Shown here one piece after another: positions 5,794 to 12,275 of a stretch of DNA of 12,275 bases. The notes below the pieces were generated by a model. The model was not told the origin of the DNA. It saw only the letters and a list, made by a program, of their open reading frames with translations, and did not search any database. Within the stretch, counting starts at the first letter, position 1. Each line of letters opens with the position of its first letter. The stretch is taken from assembly GCA_902766585.1 (NCBI GenBank), contig CACXDV010000237.1, positions 1 through 12,275 of the forward strand, in the 5' to 3' direction. Origin of the DNA: an uncultured Ruminococcus sp. Lineage in GTDB: Bacteria > Bacillota > Clostridia > Oscillospirales > Acutalibacteraceae. Made by a program: the position numbers and the translations under genes.

Positions 5794-7365
5794 TTATTCT
5801 GCGGATACTGCGCTTACAGCTTCCTCACTGTCTGCCTTAGAAGAATCATTATCTTCATATGCAAGCGCTTTATCATACAGCTCCTCAACCTTCTTATCAG
5901 GAGCCTTTGTTATAAGCGTAACTATTACCGCTGCGATCAGACCGCAAACAAATCCCGGAGCAAGCTCATAGATCTTTGTATTATAAAGCATTGTTCCGTA
6001 GGTCGAACCTGTGCTTGTGAGCATCAGCATCCATGCGATATCAACTGCTGCACCAAAAGCTATTCCGGCAACAGCGCCCTTGAAATTAAAGCGTTTCCAG
6101 AAAAGACTCAGCAGTATGGAAGGACCGATAGCTGCGCCGAATATTCCCCATGCGTTTGATACAAGAGCCATAATGGAGCCTGAATTCGGATCCGAAGCAA
6201 TAATTACTGCAATGACTGCAACGCCAAGAACAACAAGTCTTCCTACCCACTGCATTTCCTTATCGCTTGCCTTGTTCTTACGGAATACAGGCTTATAAAC
6301 ATCACTTGCAAATGAAGATGATGCCGAAAGAAGCTGGCTGTCTGCCGTACTCATTGAAGCAGCAAGAACAGCGGAAAGAAGTACACCGGACATTACAGCC
6401 GGGAATATTTTTCTTACCATTGTAATGAATACAAGTGAATTATCCGATGTTTCCTGATCAAAGCCAAGATACATCAGTCCTATCACTCCGATAGCGGCAG
6501 CAAAAAGTACTATAAATGCTGTCCATGCTATACCGATAGCGGCAGACTTCTTCATCTCCTTCTGAGAACGAATGGACATAAAGCGGATGATTATATGGGG
6601 CATTCCGAAATAGCCGAGTCCCCATGCAAGACCTGAGACGATATCCTCCCAGTTGGTAAACATATTCCAGTAATTATCTACAGGTGTTGAAATATCTGCA
6701 AGCGAATGAATATGTGACAGATCAATTGCCGATACTGCAAATATCGGAGCTATCAGCATTCCCGCAAAAATAAGCATACCCTGGAAAAAGTCTGTCCAGC
6801 AAACTGCTGAAAAGCCTCCGAGGAAGGTATAGCTTACAATAATAACTGCCGCAATATACATTGCTATCTTCGCATCAATGCCGATAACCGTCTGAAACAG
6901 TGTTCCGCACGCCTTTAAGCTCGATGCTGAGTAAACTGTATATGCTATCAGAAATACCACAGCACATATTATCTGCAATACCCTTGAGCTTGAAAGAAAA
7001 CGGTTCGTCAGATACTGCGGAATGGTAATAGAGTCATTTGCAACAATAGAGAACCTTCTGAGTCTCGGAGCCTCAAGAAGCCAGCTTATTGTATATCCGA
7101 TAACAAGTCCTATCGGTATCCAGAGCTGTCCGAGACCTAAAGCATAAATAGAGGTCGGCAGTCCCATAAGTACCCATGCGCTCATATCTGAAGCACCGGC
7201 TGAAAGTGCCGTTACCCATGGTCCCATTTTACGTCCGCCGAGAAAATATGTTTTTTCGCCGCCGCTTTTTGTTCTGATAAAAAAGAAAACGCCGATTCCG
7301 AGCATAAATAGAAGATATACAATAAATACTCCTATTTCTGCCCATTCAAGATTTAATGGTTTCAA
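5794..7365 (-). CDS. putP: Sodium:proline-type symporter PutP (SSS family)
   Basis: 523 residues starting at a TTG (7365). AGGAGG lies 9 bases upstream, there is no nearby ATG, and the next Met is residue 21, so the TTG start is well supported. It is an integral membrane protein of the solute:sodium symporter family with about 13 hydrophobic segments from residue 10 to 486. The PutP signature AGASDMSAWVLMGLP (57-70) holds Ala58, Asp60 and Met61, equivalent to Ala53, Asp55 and Met56 of E. coli PutP in sodium binding. GGFSAVCWTDFFQG (183-196) is the family motif, and Ser339-Thr340 match the other sodium-site pair. E. coli PutP is 502 residues; this one has an acidic C-terminal tail (about 488-523). 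It likely imports L-proline with Na+. No proline dehydrogenase gene is adjacent, so osmotic or biosynthetic use is possible. It is divergent from ldh and has its own promoter and terminator. A related amino-acid substrate cannot be excluded. Confidence 0.92.
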   Translation of the reverse strand: MKPLNLEWAEIGVFIVYLLFMLGIGVFFFIRTKSGGEKTYFLGGRKMGPWVTALSAGASDMSAWVLMGLPTSIYALGLGQLWIPIGLVIGYTISWLLEAPRLRRFSIVANDSITIPQYLTNRFLSSSRVLQIICAVVFLIAYTVYSASSLKACGTLFQTVIGIDAKIAMYIAAVIIVSYTFLGGFSAVCWTDFFQGMLIFAGMLIAPIFAVSAIDLSHIHSLADISTPVDNYWNMFTNWEDIVSGLAWGLGYFGMPHIIIRFMSIRSQKEMKKSAAIGIAWTAFIVLFAAAIGVIGLMYLGFDQETSDNSLVFITMVRKIFPAVMSGVLLSAVLAASMSTADSQLLSASSSFASDVYKPVFRKNKASDKEMQWVGRLVVLGVAVIAVIIASDPNSGSIMALVSNAWGIFGAAIGPSILLSLFWKRFNFKGAVAGIAFGAAVDIAWMLMLTSTGSTYGTMLYNTKIYELAPGFVCGLIAAVIVTLITKAPDKKVEELYDKALAYEDNDSSKADSEEAVSAVSAE

Positions 7366-7413
7366 ATTGAATAACCTCCTGCCAACATTATTGTATTTTA
7401 AAAATACTTCGAT

Positions 7414-7442
7414 ATTATAACATATTTAATTAAAAAAATAAA
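7414..7442 (-). promoter_or_regulatory. Extended -10 promoter of putP
   Basis: On the minus strand TGTTATAAT (7422-7414) is an extended -10 element with a perfect TATAAT. The -35 at 17-bp spacing is weak (TTTATT, 7442-7437), which extended -10 promoters tolerate. The transcript start would be near 7407, at the edge of a short palindrome GTATTTT-A-AAAATAC (7393-7407) whose meaning is uncertain. Confidence 0.65.
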
Positions 7443-7476
7443 GCAATATTTAAAAAATATTTCACTTTGAAGCTAT

Positions 7477-7494
7477 ATTTGTATTAATTTGTAT
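7477..7494. repeat. 8-bp direct repeat upstream of the ldh promoter
   Basis: ATTTGTAT occurs at 7477-7484 and again at 7487-7494, a spacing of exactly 10 bp. The second copy ends 11 bp before the -35 of the ldh promoter. A one-turn spacing at this position suits a transcription-factor site, but the region is AT-rich and chance is possible. Confidence 0.4.
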
Positions 7495-7505
7495 CAAATA
7501 CGGTA

Positions 7506-7535
7506 TTGACTGCAATAATTCATCTATAGTATAAT
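7506..7535 (+). promoter_or_regulatory. Promoter of ldh
   Basis: TTGACT (7506-7511), 18-bp spacer, TATAAT (7530-7535). The expected transcript start is near 7542, giving a leader of about 75 bases before the ldh ATG. Confidence 0.78.
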
Positions 7536-7616
7536 CTATTTAACGGAATAATTTACACAGATATAATATTATCCCGATCTGACTCACATAATAATATTTC
7601 AAAGGAGAGATGATAA

Positions 7617-8570
7617 ATGTCAAATATAAACAGCAGAAAAGCAGCTATCATAGGATGTGGTTTTGTAGGCTCAGCATCAGCCTTTGCGCTTATGGAAAGC
7701 AGCCTTTTTTCCGAGATCGTACTCATTGACGCTGATAAAAACAGAGCCGAAGGTGAAGCTCTCGATATAAGCCACGGACTCCCCTTCTCCAAGCCTATGC
7801 AGATATATGCAGGGGATTATTCTGATATCAGTGACGCTTCTGTTATTATCGTTACGGCAGGAGCAGGTCAGAAGCCCGGTGAAACAAGACTTGATTTAGT
7901 TAAAAAGAATGTAGGTATCTTTAAGTCGATCATTCCTCAGATCACACAGTACAATAAAGACGGTATCCTTCTTATCGTAGCAAATCCTGTCGATATTCTT
8001 ACAAGCGTAGCTAAAAAGCTCAGCGGCTTCCCTTCAAACCGCGTATTCGGCTCGGGTACTGTTCTTGATACAGCAAGACTAAAATACCTCTTAGGACAGC
8101 ATCTTGATGTTGACAGCAGAACTATACACGCCTTCATTATAGGTGAACACGGCGACAGCGAAATTGCAGCATGGAGCAGCGCAAATGTCTCAGGCGTTCC
8201 GCTTAATAAATTCTGTGAAATGCGCGGTCATTTCGACCATGACAGCTCAATGGAAAGGATCGCTGAGGATGTGAAAAACAGCGCCTATCTGATCATCGAA
8301 AAGAAAAAAGCTACCTATTACGGTATTGCTATGTCTGTTAAGCGTATATGCGAGGCTATTGTAAGAGATGAAAAATCCATTCTTCCCGTATCAAGTATTC
8401 AGAATATGGAGGGCGCGGAAGGTGTTGCACTCAGTACTCCCGTTATTGTCGGAAAGAACGGTGTAGAGGGCGCTGTTCCGATCGAACTTAATGACGAAGA
8501 AAGAAAGGCACTCAAAAACTCTGCCGATACACTCAAAAAGGTTCTTGATGATGTAATGAGCGATCAATGA
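7617..8570 (+). CDS. ldh: L-lactate dehydrogenase
   Basis: 317 residues, full length for the family; AAGGAGAG lies 9 bases before the ATG at 7617. It reduces pyruvate to L-lactate with NADH in the cytosol, regenerating NAD+ in fermentation. The N-terminal Rossmann fold has the glycine motif IIGCGFVGSA (11-20), and Asp38 in VLIDAD binds the NAD ribose. Gln85 in AGAGQKPGETRLDLV is the residue that selects lactate over malate dehydrogenase (Arg in the latter), followed by Arg91 of the mobile loop. NPVD (123-126), Arg154 (DTARL) for substrate carboxylate binding and catalytic His178 (IGEHGDSE) are all present. The gene stands alone with its own promoter, divergent from putP. No convincing Rex-type NADH-sensor site was found in the leader. 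All catalytic residues are intact. Confidence 0.95.
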   Translation: MSNINSRKAAIIGCGFVGSASAFALMESSLFSEIVLIDADKNRAEGEALDISHGLPFSKPMQIYAGDYSDISDASVIIVTAGAGQKPGETRLDLVKKNVGIFKSIIPQITQYNKDGILLIVANPVDILTSVAKKLSGFPSNRVFGSGTVLDTARLKYLLGQHLDVDSRTIHAFIIGEHGDSEIAAWSSANVSGVPLNKFCEMRGHFDHDSSMERIAEDVKNSAYLIIEKKKATYYGIAMSVKRICEAIVRDEKSILPVSSIQNMEGAEGVALSTPVIVGKNGVEGAVPIELNDEERKALKNSADTLKKVLDDVMSDQ

Positions 8571-8616
8571 TATGCTATTATCCTTAATAAATCCGCAATT
8601 TCATTATTAAATTCCC

Positions 8617-8638
8617 GTCAATATTGCTATTGACTTTT
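8617..8638 (+). terminator. Small hairpin after ldh (weak terminator or operator)
   Basis: GTCAATA (8617-8623) pairs with TATTGAC (8628-8634) across a 4-nt TTGC loop and is followed by TTTT. It could be a weak ldh terminator. Its right arm also contains most of the candidate -35 TTGACT of the next gene, so it might instead be an operator. Confidence 0.4.
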
Positions 8639-8658
8639 GTTGCCAAATGTTTTAGACT
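8630..8658 (+). promoter_or_regulatory. Candidate promoter of the LRR/Big2 surface protein gene
   Basis: TTGACT (8630-8635), 17-bp spacer, TAGACT (8653-8658). The -35 is good and the -10 fair. The expected start near 8665 would place the hairpin at 8690-8717 inside a leader of about 95 bases. Confidence 0.45.
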
Positions 8659-8689
8659 ATGATTGTATTATTTTTGGATAATGTACAAT

Positions 8690-8727
8690 ACAGCCCGTTT
8701 TATTAAAGGCGGGCTGTGTTATTTTAC
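8690..8727 (+). terminator. Terminator-like hairpin between ldh and the LRR/Big2 gene
   Basis: ACAGCCCG (8690-8697) pairs perfectly with CGGGCTGT (8710-8717) around a 12-nt loop, followed by GTTATTTT. The T tract is interrupted, so termination may be partial. It either ends the ldh transcript or, if the promoter at 8630-8658 is real, acts as an attenuator-like element in the surface protein leader. Confidence 0.65.
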
Positions 8728-8759
8728 ATATTAATGAAATCTAAAACGGAGGTTTGAAA

Positions 8760-11255
8760 ATGCATAATAAACACAAAACATTAAAAAAGCTGTTTGCTGT
8801 AATGCTTTGTTCAGTTCTGACCGTAAGTACCGCCGCTGTTTTGCCTGATGTCATGCCTGAAAGCAGTATTACAGCGAATGCGGCTGTTAATTCATCGGAT
8901 TGGTTATATACCGTATCGGGCAGAACAGTCATCATAAACGGCTACTCAGGCTCCAGAGGTTCTGTTTCTGTACCCGACACGCTGAGCAGCCTTCCAGTAA
9001 CAGAGATCAGCGATAATGCCTTTATGAACTGTAAAACCATTACAAGCATTACGCTCCCTGACAGTATTAAAAGCATAGGTACAAAAGCCTTTGCTAATTG
9101 CTCCGAGTTGAATAGTGTATATTTATCAGGCAGTGTTTCAAGTATCGGCAAGCTTGCTTTTTATAATTGTGAAAAGCTTTCCTATATCAGCGTTGAAAGC
9201 GCAAATCAATATTTTTCATCTTTGAACGGTGTCTTATTCGATAAACAAAAAACTACTCTTATACAGTGTCCTCAAAAAAGATCAGGATCTTACACTATAC
9301 CGGACGGAGTTACGGCAATTGAGGACAGAGCCTTTGAAAATTGCCGTTCGATCACTGAGATCATTATTCCTAAGGGAGTCAAAAGTATCGGATACGCTTC
9401 ATTCAGCAATACCGGCATAAAAAGCATAACTCTCCCCGATACACTCGCTAAAATAGGCAGCAGAGCCTTCAAATCCTGTGCTTCACTTCTGAGCATCAAT
9501 ATACCGAACAGCGTTACAAGCATCGGCAGCGCAGCTTTTATGAACTGCTATTCGATCAGAAGTATTACCATACCCGGAAGCGTAAAATCTATTTCCGATC
9601 ATGTCTTCTATGACTGCGAGGGACTGTCTTCTGTTACGATCAAAAGCGGAATTACAGCTATAGAAAGCGATTCCTTTGGATTTTGTTCATCTCTTAAAAA
9701 CATCGTTATTCCGGGAACCGTTACTGCTATAGGCGATCGTGCTTTTTCAGACTGCGGTCTCCTTTCGGATGTGACTATACCTGAAAGTGTAAAAAGTATC
9801 GGAGTTCGCGCATTTGCAAACTGCAGCAGCCTGAAAAGCATAACCATTCCTAAAAGCGTTACAATAATCAATCAGAAGGCTTTCGGTTATTATTGGAACT
9901 ATGATTCGGAAACAGCAAAAGCAGTTTCCGGTTTTACTATCAAAGGTATATCAGGCTCCGCTGCTCAAAAATATTCATCCTCAAATAATATTACGTTCAT
10001 ACCGTTAAAGGTCGATGCTGAAAAAGTAACTCTCAGCCAGACCTCTGCAACCATTGACAAGGGAAAAACACTTACACTTACAGCAACTGTTTATCCGGAA
10101 GAAACAACCAATAAATCTCTTACATGGACATCCTCAAACAGCAGTGTTGCATCCGTATCAAACGGTAATATAACCGCTGCTGCTGCCGGAACCGCCATCA
10201 TTACTGCAAAGACCTCAAACGGCAAAACTGCCTCATGCGTTGTTACCGTAAAGGAACCTGTCATATATGCTTCTTCTATCAAGCTTGATAAAACTGCTAC
10301 AGGTCTCGGAGTAGGTGAAACTATCACTCTCAAGGCAACAGTATCTCCTTCAAATGCCGTTTTGACATGGAAAAGCTCCAATCCCTCGGTCGTTACTGTC
10401 ACAAACGGAAAAATCAAAGGAATAAAACCCGGCACAGCCACTATTACAGCTTCCTCCGGATATGTCAGAATGACCTGCTCAGTTTCCGTCAAGGCTGCAC
10501 CGACAAGTGCAGCACTCAGCAAAAATGCTGTCACAATAGGAGTAGGAGAAAAATTCTCAGTTAATACTATACTGCCAGCCAATACCGCTGCAGTTACAAG
10601 AATCTATTCATCAAGCAATTCCTCAGTTGCAAGAATGACAAAAACAACCTGGATAGGAGAATTCATCGGAGTAAAACCCGGTACAGCCAATGTCACCGTA
10701 AGACTCTATAACGGTAAGACCGCAAAATGCATTGTCAATGTCAAACCCGCTCCATCAAGTGTTTCACTGACAAAAACATCAATGTCAATGGGTGTCGGAG
10801 AAACCTTTTCTATATCCGCTGTCCTTCCCGCAAATACCGCTTCCGCATCAAGAACTTATACATCTAACAATCCTTCCGTTGTACAAATGACGAGAAGCGA
10901 CTGGATGGGCAAATTTAAAGCGCTTAAAACAGGTACTGCAAAAATAACCGTAAGACTGTATAACGGAAAAACTGCTGTATGCACTGTATATGTAAATCCG
11001 GCTCCCGCCTATGTCAAAATGAGTAAAACTTCAATGACTATTAAAGTAGGTCAGACTGCTTCGGTAAGCGCGATCCTTTCACCAGGCGCAAGCGCAGCAA
11101 CAAGAACCTACAGCACAAACGATCCGTCTGTTATTAAAATGACAAGAACAGACTGGACGGGTACATTTAAGGGCTTGAAGCCCGGAACTGCCTATGTCAC
11201 TGTAAAGACATACAATGGTAAAACTGCCTGCTGTAAGGTGACAGTTGAAAAATAG
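8760..11255 (+). CDS. Secreted BspA-like LRR protein with five Big2 domains
   Basis: 831 residues from the ATG at 8760; GGAGG (8748-8752) is 7 bases upstream, whereas the in-frame TTG at 8754 would be only one base from it. Residues 1 to about 41 are a signal peptide: basic KHKTLKK, hydrophobic LFAVMLCSVLTVSTAAVL, likely cleavage near ITANA-A. Residues about 50-415 carry BspA-type leucine-rich repeats (LRR_5). Conserved AF-x-N-C type anchors at 87, 110, 133, 191, 214, 236, 259, 282, 305, 328, 351 and 374 mark a mostly 23-residue period, broken by the GVLFDKQKTTLIQCP insert at 157-171. Big2 Ig-like domains follow at about 419-498, 503-578, 581-664, 665-748 and 749-830; the last three form a distinct subtype. 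No LPXTG motif, dockerin or SLH domain is seen, so surface retention is unexplained. BspA-like proteins often mediate adhesion; that role is inferred. Its own terminator follows. Confidence 0.92.
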   Translation: MHNKHKTLKKLFAVMLCSVLTVSTAAVLPDVMPESSITANAAVNSSDWLYTVSGRTVIINGYSGSRGSVSVPDTLSSLPVTEISDNAFMNCKTITSITLPDSIKSIGTKAFANCSELNSVYLSGSVSSIGKLAFYNCEKLSYISVESANQYFSSLNGVLFDKQKTTLIQCPQKRSGSYTIPDGVTAIEDRAFENCRSITEIIIPKGVKSIGYASFSNTGIKSITLPDTLAKIGSRAFKSCASLLSINIPNSVTSIGSAAFMNCYSIRSITIPGSVKSISDHVFYDCEGLSSVTIKSGITAIESDSFGFCSSLKNIVIPGTVTAIGDRAFSDCGLLSDVTIPESVKSIGVRAFANCSSLKSITIPKSVTIINQKAFGYYWNYDSETAKAVSGFTIKGISGSAAQKYSSSNNITFIPLKVDAEKVTLSQTSATIDKGKTLTLTATVYPEETTNKSLTWTSSNSSVASVSNGNITAAAAGTAIITAKTSNGKTASCVVTVKEPVIYASSIKLDKTATGLGVGETITLKATVSPSNAVLTWKSSNPSVVTVTNGKIKGIKPGTATITASSGYVRMTCSVSVKAAPTSAALSKNAVTIGVGEKFSVNTILPANTAAVTRIYSSSNSSVARMTKTTWIGEFIGVKPGTANVTVRLYNGKTAKCIVNVKPAPSSVSLTKTSMSMGVGETFSISAVLPANTASASRTYTSNNPSVVQMTRSDWMGKFKALKTGTAKITVRLYNGKTAVCTVYVNPAPAYVKMSKTSMTIKVGQTASVSAILSPGASAATRTYSTNDPSVIKMTRTDWTGTFKGLKPGTAYVTVKTYNGKTACCKVTVEK
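10500..11252 (+). repeat. Three tandem 84-residue Big2 repeats
   Basis: Units start at Pro581, Pro665 and Pro749 of the LRR/Big2 protein (bases 10500, 10752, 11004), a strict 252-bp period. Each has a V-G-x-x-x-S-(V/I) strand, an ILP-AN-TA or ILSPGASAA loop, an R-x-Y-S/T-(S/T)-N segment, an M-T-x-x-x-W-x-G-x-F-x-G/A-(V/L)-K box and a closing YNGKTA-x-C strand. The unit is longer than the first two Big2 domains because of the M-T...W-x-G insertion. Recent duplication within the gene is the likely origin. Confidence 0.8.
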
Positions 11256-11263
11256 TACAAATA

Positions 11264-11306
11264 AACCGGCTTTCCTGCTGAAACGGGAAAGCCGGTTTTC
11301 CTTATT
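11264..11306 (+). terminator. Intrinsic terminator of the LRR/Big2 gene
   Basis: AACCGGCTTTCC (11264-11275) pairs perfectly with GGAAAGCCGGTT (11286-11297), a 12-bp stem with a 10-nt loop, followed by TTCCTTATT. It starts 8 bases after the stop codon. Confidence 0.9.
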
Positions 11307-11345
11307 AATGAACACAGCACCCGGGGAGTGACTTCCGGGCGCTGT
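11303..11345 (-). terminator. Probable terminator of the Amt/P-II gene
   Basis: On the minus strand ACAGCGCCCGG (11345-11335) pairs with CCGGGTGCTGT (11324-11314), an 11-bp stem with one G-T wobble and a 10-nt loop. The bases after it (GTTCATTAAT) are only moderately T-rich. Read on the plus strand the wobble becomes a C-A mismatch, which favours function on the minus strand. It sits 35 bases after the transporter stop. Confidence 0.65.
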
Positions 11346-11380
11346 ATTCACACACACAAATGTAACGGAAATAATCTGAA

Positions 11381-12275
11381 TTAATGATCCTGAAGTGCAT
11401 CAAAGCCTGTTTCACCTGTGCTGACACGGACTATATCCTCGATATCACTGATGAAGATCTTGCCGTCGCCGATATGACCTGTATACATTACCTTAACGGC
11501 TGTATCAACGACCTGCTTAACAGGAACCTTGCAGACTACTATATCTATACGGATCTTCGGAAGCAGATTCATTTCTACCTCAACACCACGGTAATACTCT
11601 GTCTTACCCTTCTGTACACCGCAGCCGAGAACCTGTGTTACTGTCATGCCTGTTATACCTATTTCTGTAAGAGCTGTATTAAGCTCGGTAAACTTGCTCT
11701 GCTTTGTGATAATGCTGATCTTTGTAAACTTAACTCCGTCTGAGGTCGCGGACGGCTTCTCCTTCTGCTTGAGTGTTATCTCAACAGCCTTCTCAGGAGG
11801 TACTGTGCCTGCCTCATCCTTGCTGTCACCTGTGAGAACCTGCGGAACAGTCATAAAGTCTGCATAAGAGCTGGACAGACCATGCTCTGTAAGATCAAGA
11901 CCTCTTACCTCTTCTTCCTTTGAAGCACGGAGACCTATAGTCTTTTTCAGAATAAAGAATATTGCTGTCATAAGAATTGCTGTATATCCGCCGATGCAGA
12001 GGATACCGAGTGCCTGCTTGCCAAGCTGCTCAAATCCGCCGCCGTAAAGAAGACCGAGTGTTCCTTCATCCTTTGAGAAAATACCTACTGCTAAAGTACC
12101 CCAGATACCGTTGCACATATGAACTGCAACTGCGCCTACAGGATCGTCTACCTTGAGGTTATTATCTACAAACTCAACTGCAATTACTACAAGGATACCT
12201 GCAACGATACCTATGATAAGAGAACCGAGTATATCTACCGTATGGCAGCCTGCCGTTATTGCTACAAGTCCTGCA
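11381..12275 (-). CDS. amt: Ammonium transporter with fused C-terminal P-II domain, 5' partial
   Basis: The frame is open to the right edge (first full codon starts at 12274), giving 297 visible residues; the start lies outside and the ATG at 12118 is internal. Residues 1 to about 113 are the end of an Amt/MEP/Rh channel: GLVAITAGCHTVD, a membrane helix at about 16-36, then VDDPVGAVAVHMCNGIWGTLAVGIF. His52 there is the second of the Amt twin histidines (His318 of E. coli AmtB). The last helix is at about 88-108. A hydrophilic linker (about 114-180) leads to a complete P-II signal domain (about 181-292) with the T-loop QKGKTEYYRGVE and the nucleotide-binding TGHIGDGKIF. In separate proteins P-II (GlnK) plugs Amt through T-loop Arg47; that Arg is present (Arg229). 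Tyr51, the uridylylation site of proteobacterial P-II, is Val233 here, and the Arg103 equivalent is Ser285. This suggests a channel gated by its own sensor through nucleotides or 2-oxoglutarate; that is inference. Confidence 0.92.
   Translation of the reverse strand, partial: AGLVAITAGCHTVDILGSLIIGIVAGILVVIAVEFVDNNLKVDDPVGAVAVHMCNGIWGTLAVGIFSKDEGTLGLLYGGGFEQLGKQALGILCIGGYTAILMTAIFFILKKTIGLRASKEEEVRGLDLTEHGLSSSYADFMTVPQVLTGDSKDEAGTVPPEKAVEITLKQKEKPSATSDGVKFTKISIITKQSKFTELNTALTEIGITGMTVTQVLGCGVQKGKTEYYRGVEVEMNLLPKIRIDIVVCKVPVKQVVDTAVKVMYTGHIGDGKIFISDIEDIVRVSTGETGFDALQDH

Noticed and set aside
7479..7500. Possible Rex (NADH-sensor) operator near ldh, TTGTAT...ATCAA
   Set aside because: The two halves do not form an inverted repeat beyond the outer TTG/CAA, so it does not match a Rex site.
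9265..9290. Minus-strand AAGAT-CCTG-ATCTT followed by T inside the LRR region
   Set aside because: The stem is only 5 bp and no minus-strand gene is transcribed there.
9010..9880. Regular 69-bp periodicity that could be taken for a tandem DNA repeat or array
   Set aside because: It is explained by the 23-residue LRR period in protein; the DNA units diverge and have no spacer structure, so it is not a CRISPR array.
10091..10582. 163-codon minus-strand open frame inside the LRR/Big2 gene
   Set aside because: It is antisense to well-conserved Big2 domains, has a Val/Thr/Pro-rich composition expected from their complement, and lacks a ribosome binding site and homology.
12116..12118. Start of a separate P-II-like gene at the ATG at 12118
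   Set aside because: The frame continues upstream with typical Amt sequence including the conserved His just before this Met; it is an internal codon of a longer gene.

Overview
The window looks like chromosome of a low-to-mid G+C Bacillota bacterium of class Clostridia, most likely a Ruminococcus-type (Oscillospiraceae) gut organism. This rests on Big2-rich secreted proteins, a BspA-like leucine-rich-repeat protein, strong AGGAGG-type ribosome binding sites, clostridial-looking promoters and an ammonium transporter fused to a P-II domain. The assignment is inference; no rRNA or species marker is present. I see no mobile element, tRNA, rRNA or CRISPR array.

Layout from left to right. (1) The 3' part of a secreted protein, Big2 Ig-like domains followed by a C39-like cysteine peptidase, on the plus strand, ending in a terminator. 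(2) Two separately placed minus-strand genes: an aminoglycoside-phosphotransferase-fold kinase, and the tRNA methylthiotransferase mtaB. (3) A plus-strand gene for a small HPr-like protein that lacks the phospho-histidine. It is divergent from mtaB across a 12-bp inverted repeat and overlaps, tail to tail, a minus-strand ABC-F ATPase gene. A strong plus-strand terminator lies inside the ABC-F coding sequence. (4) putP (sodium:proline-type symporter, minus) divergent from L-lactate dehydrogenase (plus). (5) A large secreted protein with BspA-type leucine-rich repeats and five Big2 domains (plus). (6) The C-terminal half of an ammonium transporter with a fused P-II domain (minus), running off the right edge.

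The genes form single-gene transcription units rather than one pathway. Most have a recognisable promoter and/or a terminator. Themes are housekeeping RNA and translation factors (mtaB, ABC-F), nutrient uptake (putP, amt), fermentation (ldh) and cell-surface proteins (two Big2 proteins, which share related modules).

No clearly new multi-gene system is visible. The points most worth a second look are the HPr-like/ABC-F convergent pair with a terminator embedded in coding sequence, the loss of the HPr active-site histidine, the operator-like inverted repeat between mtaB and the HPr-like gene, and the Amt-P-II fusion whose T-loop lacks the usual uridylylation tyrosine. Several start codons were set from Shine-Dalgarno spacing instead of the longest open frame; these are noted gene by gene.
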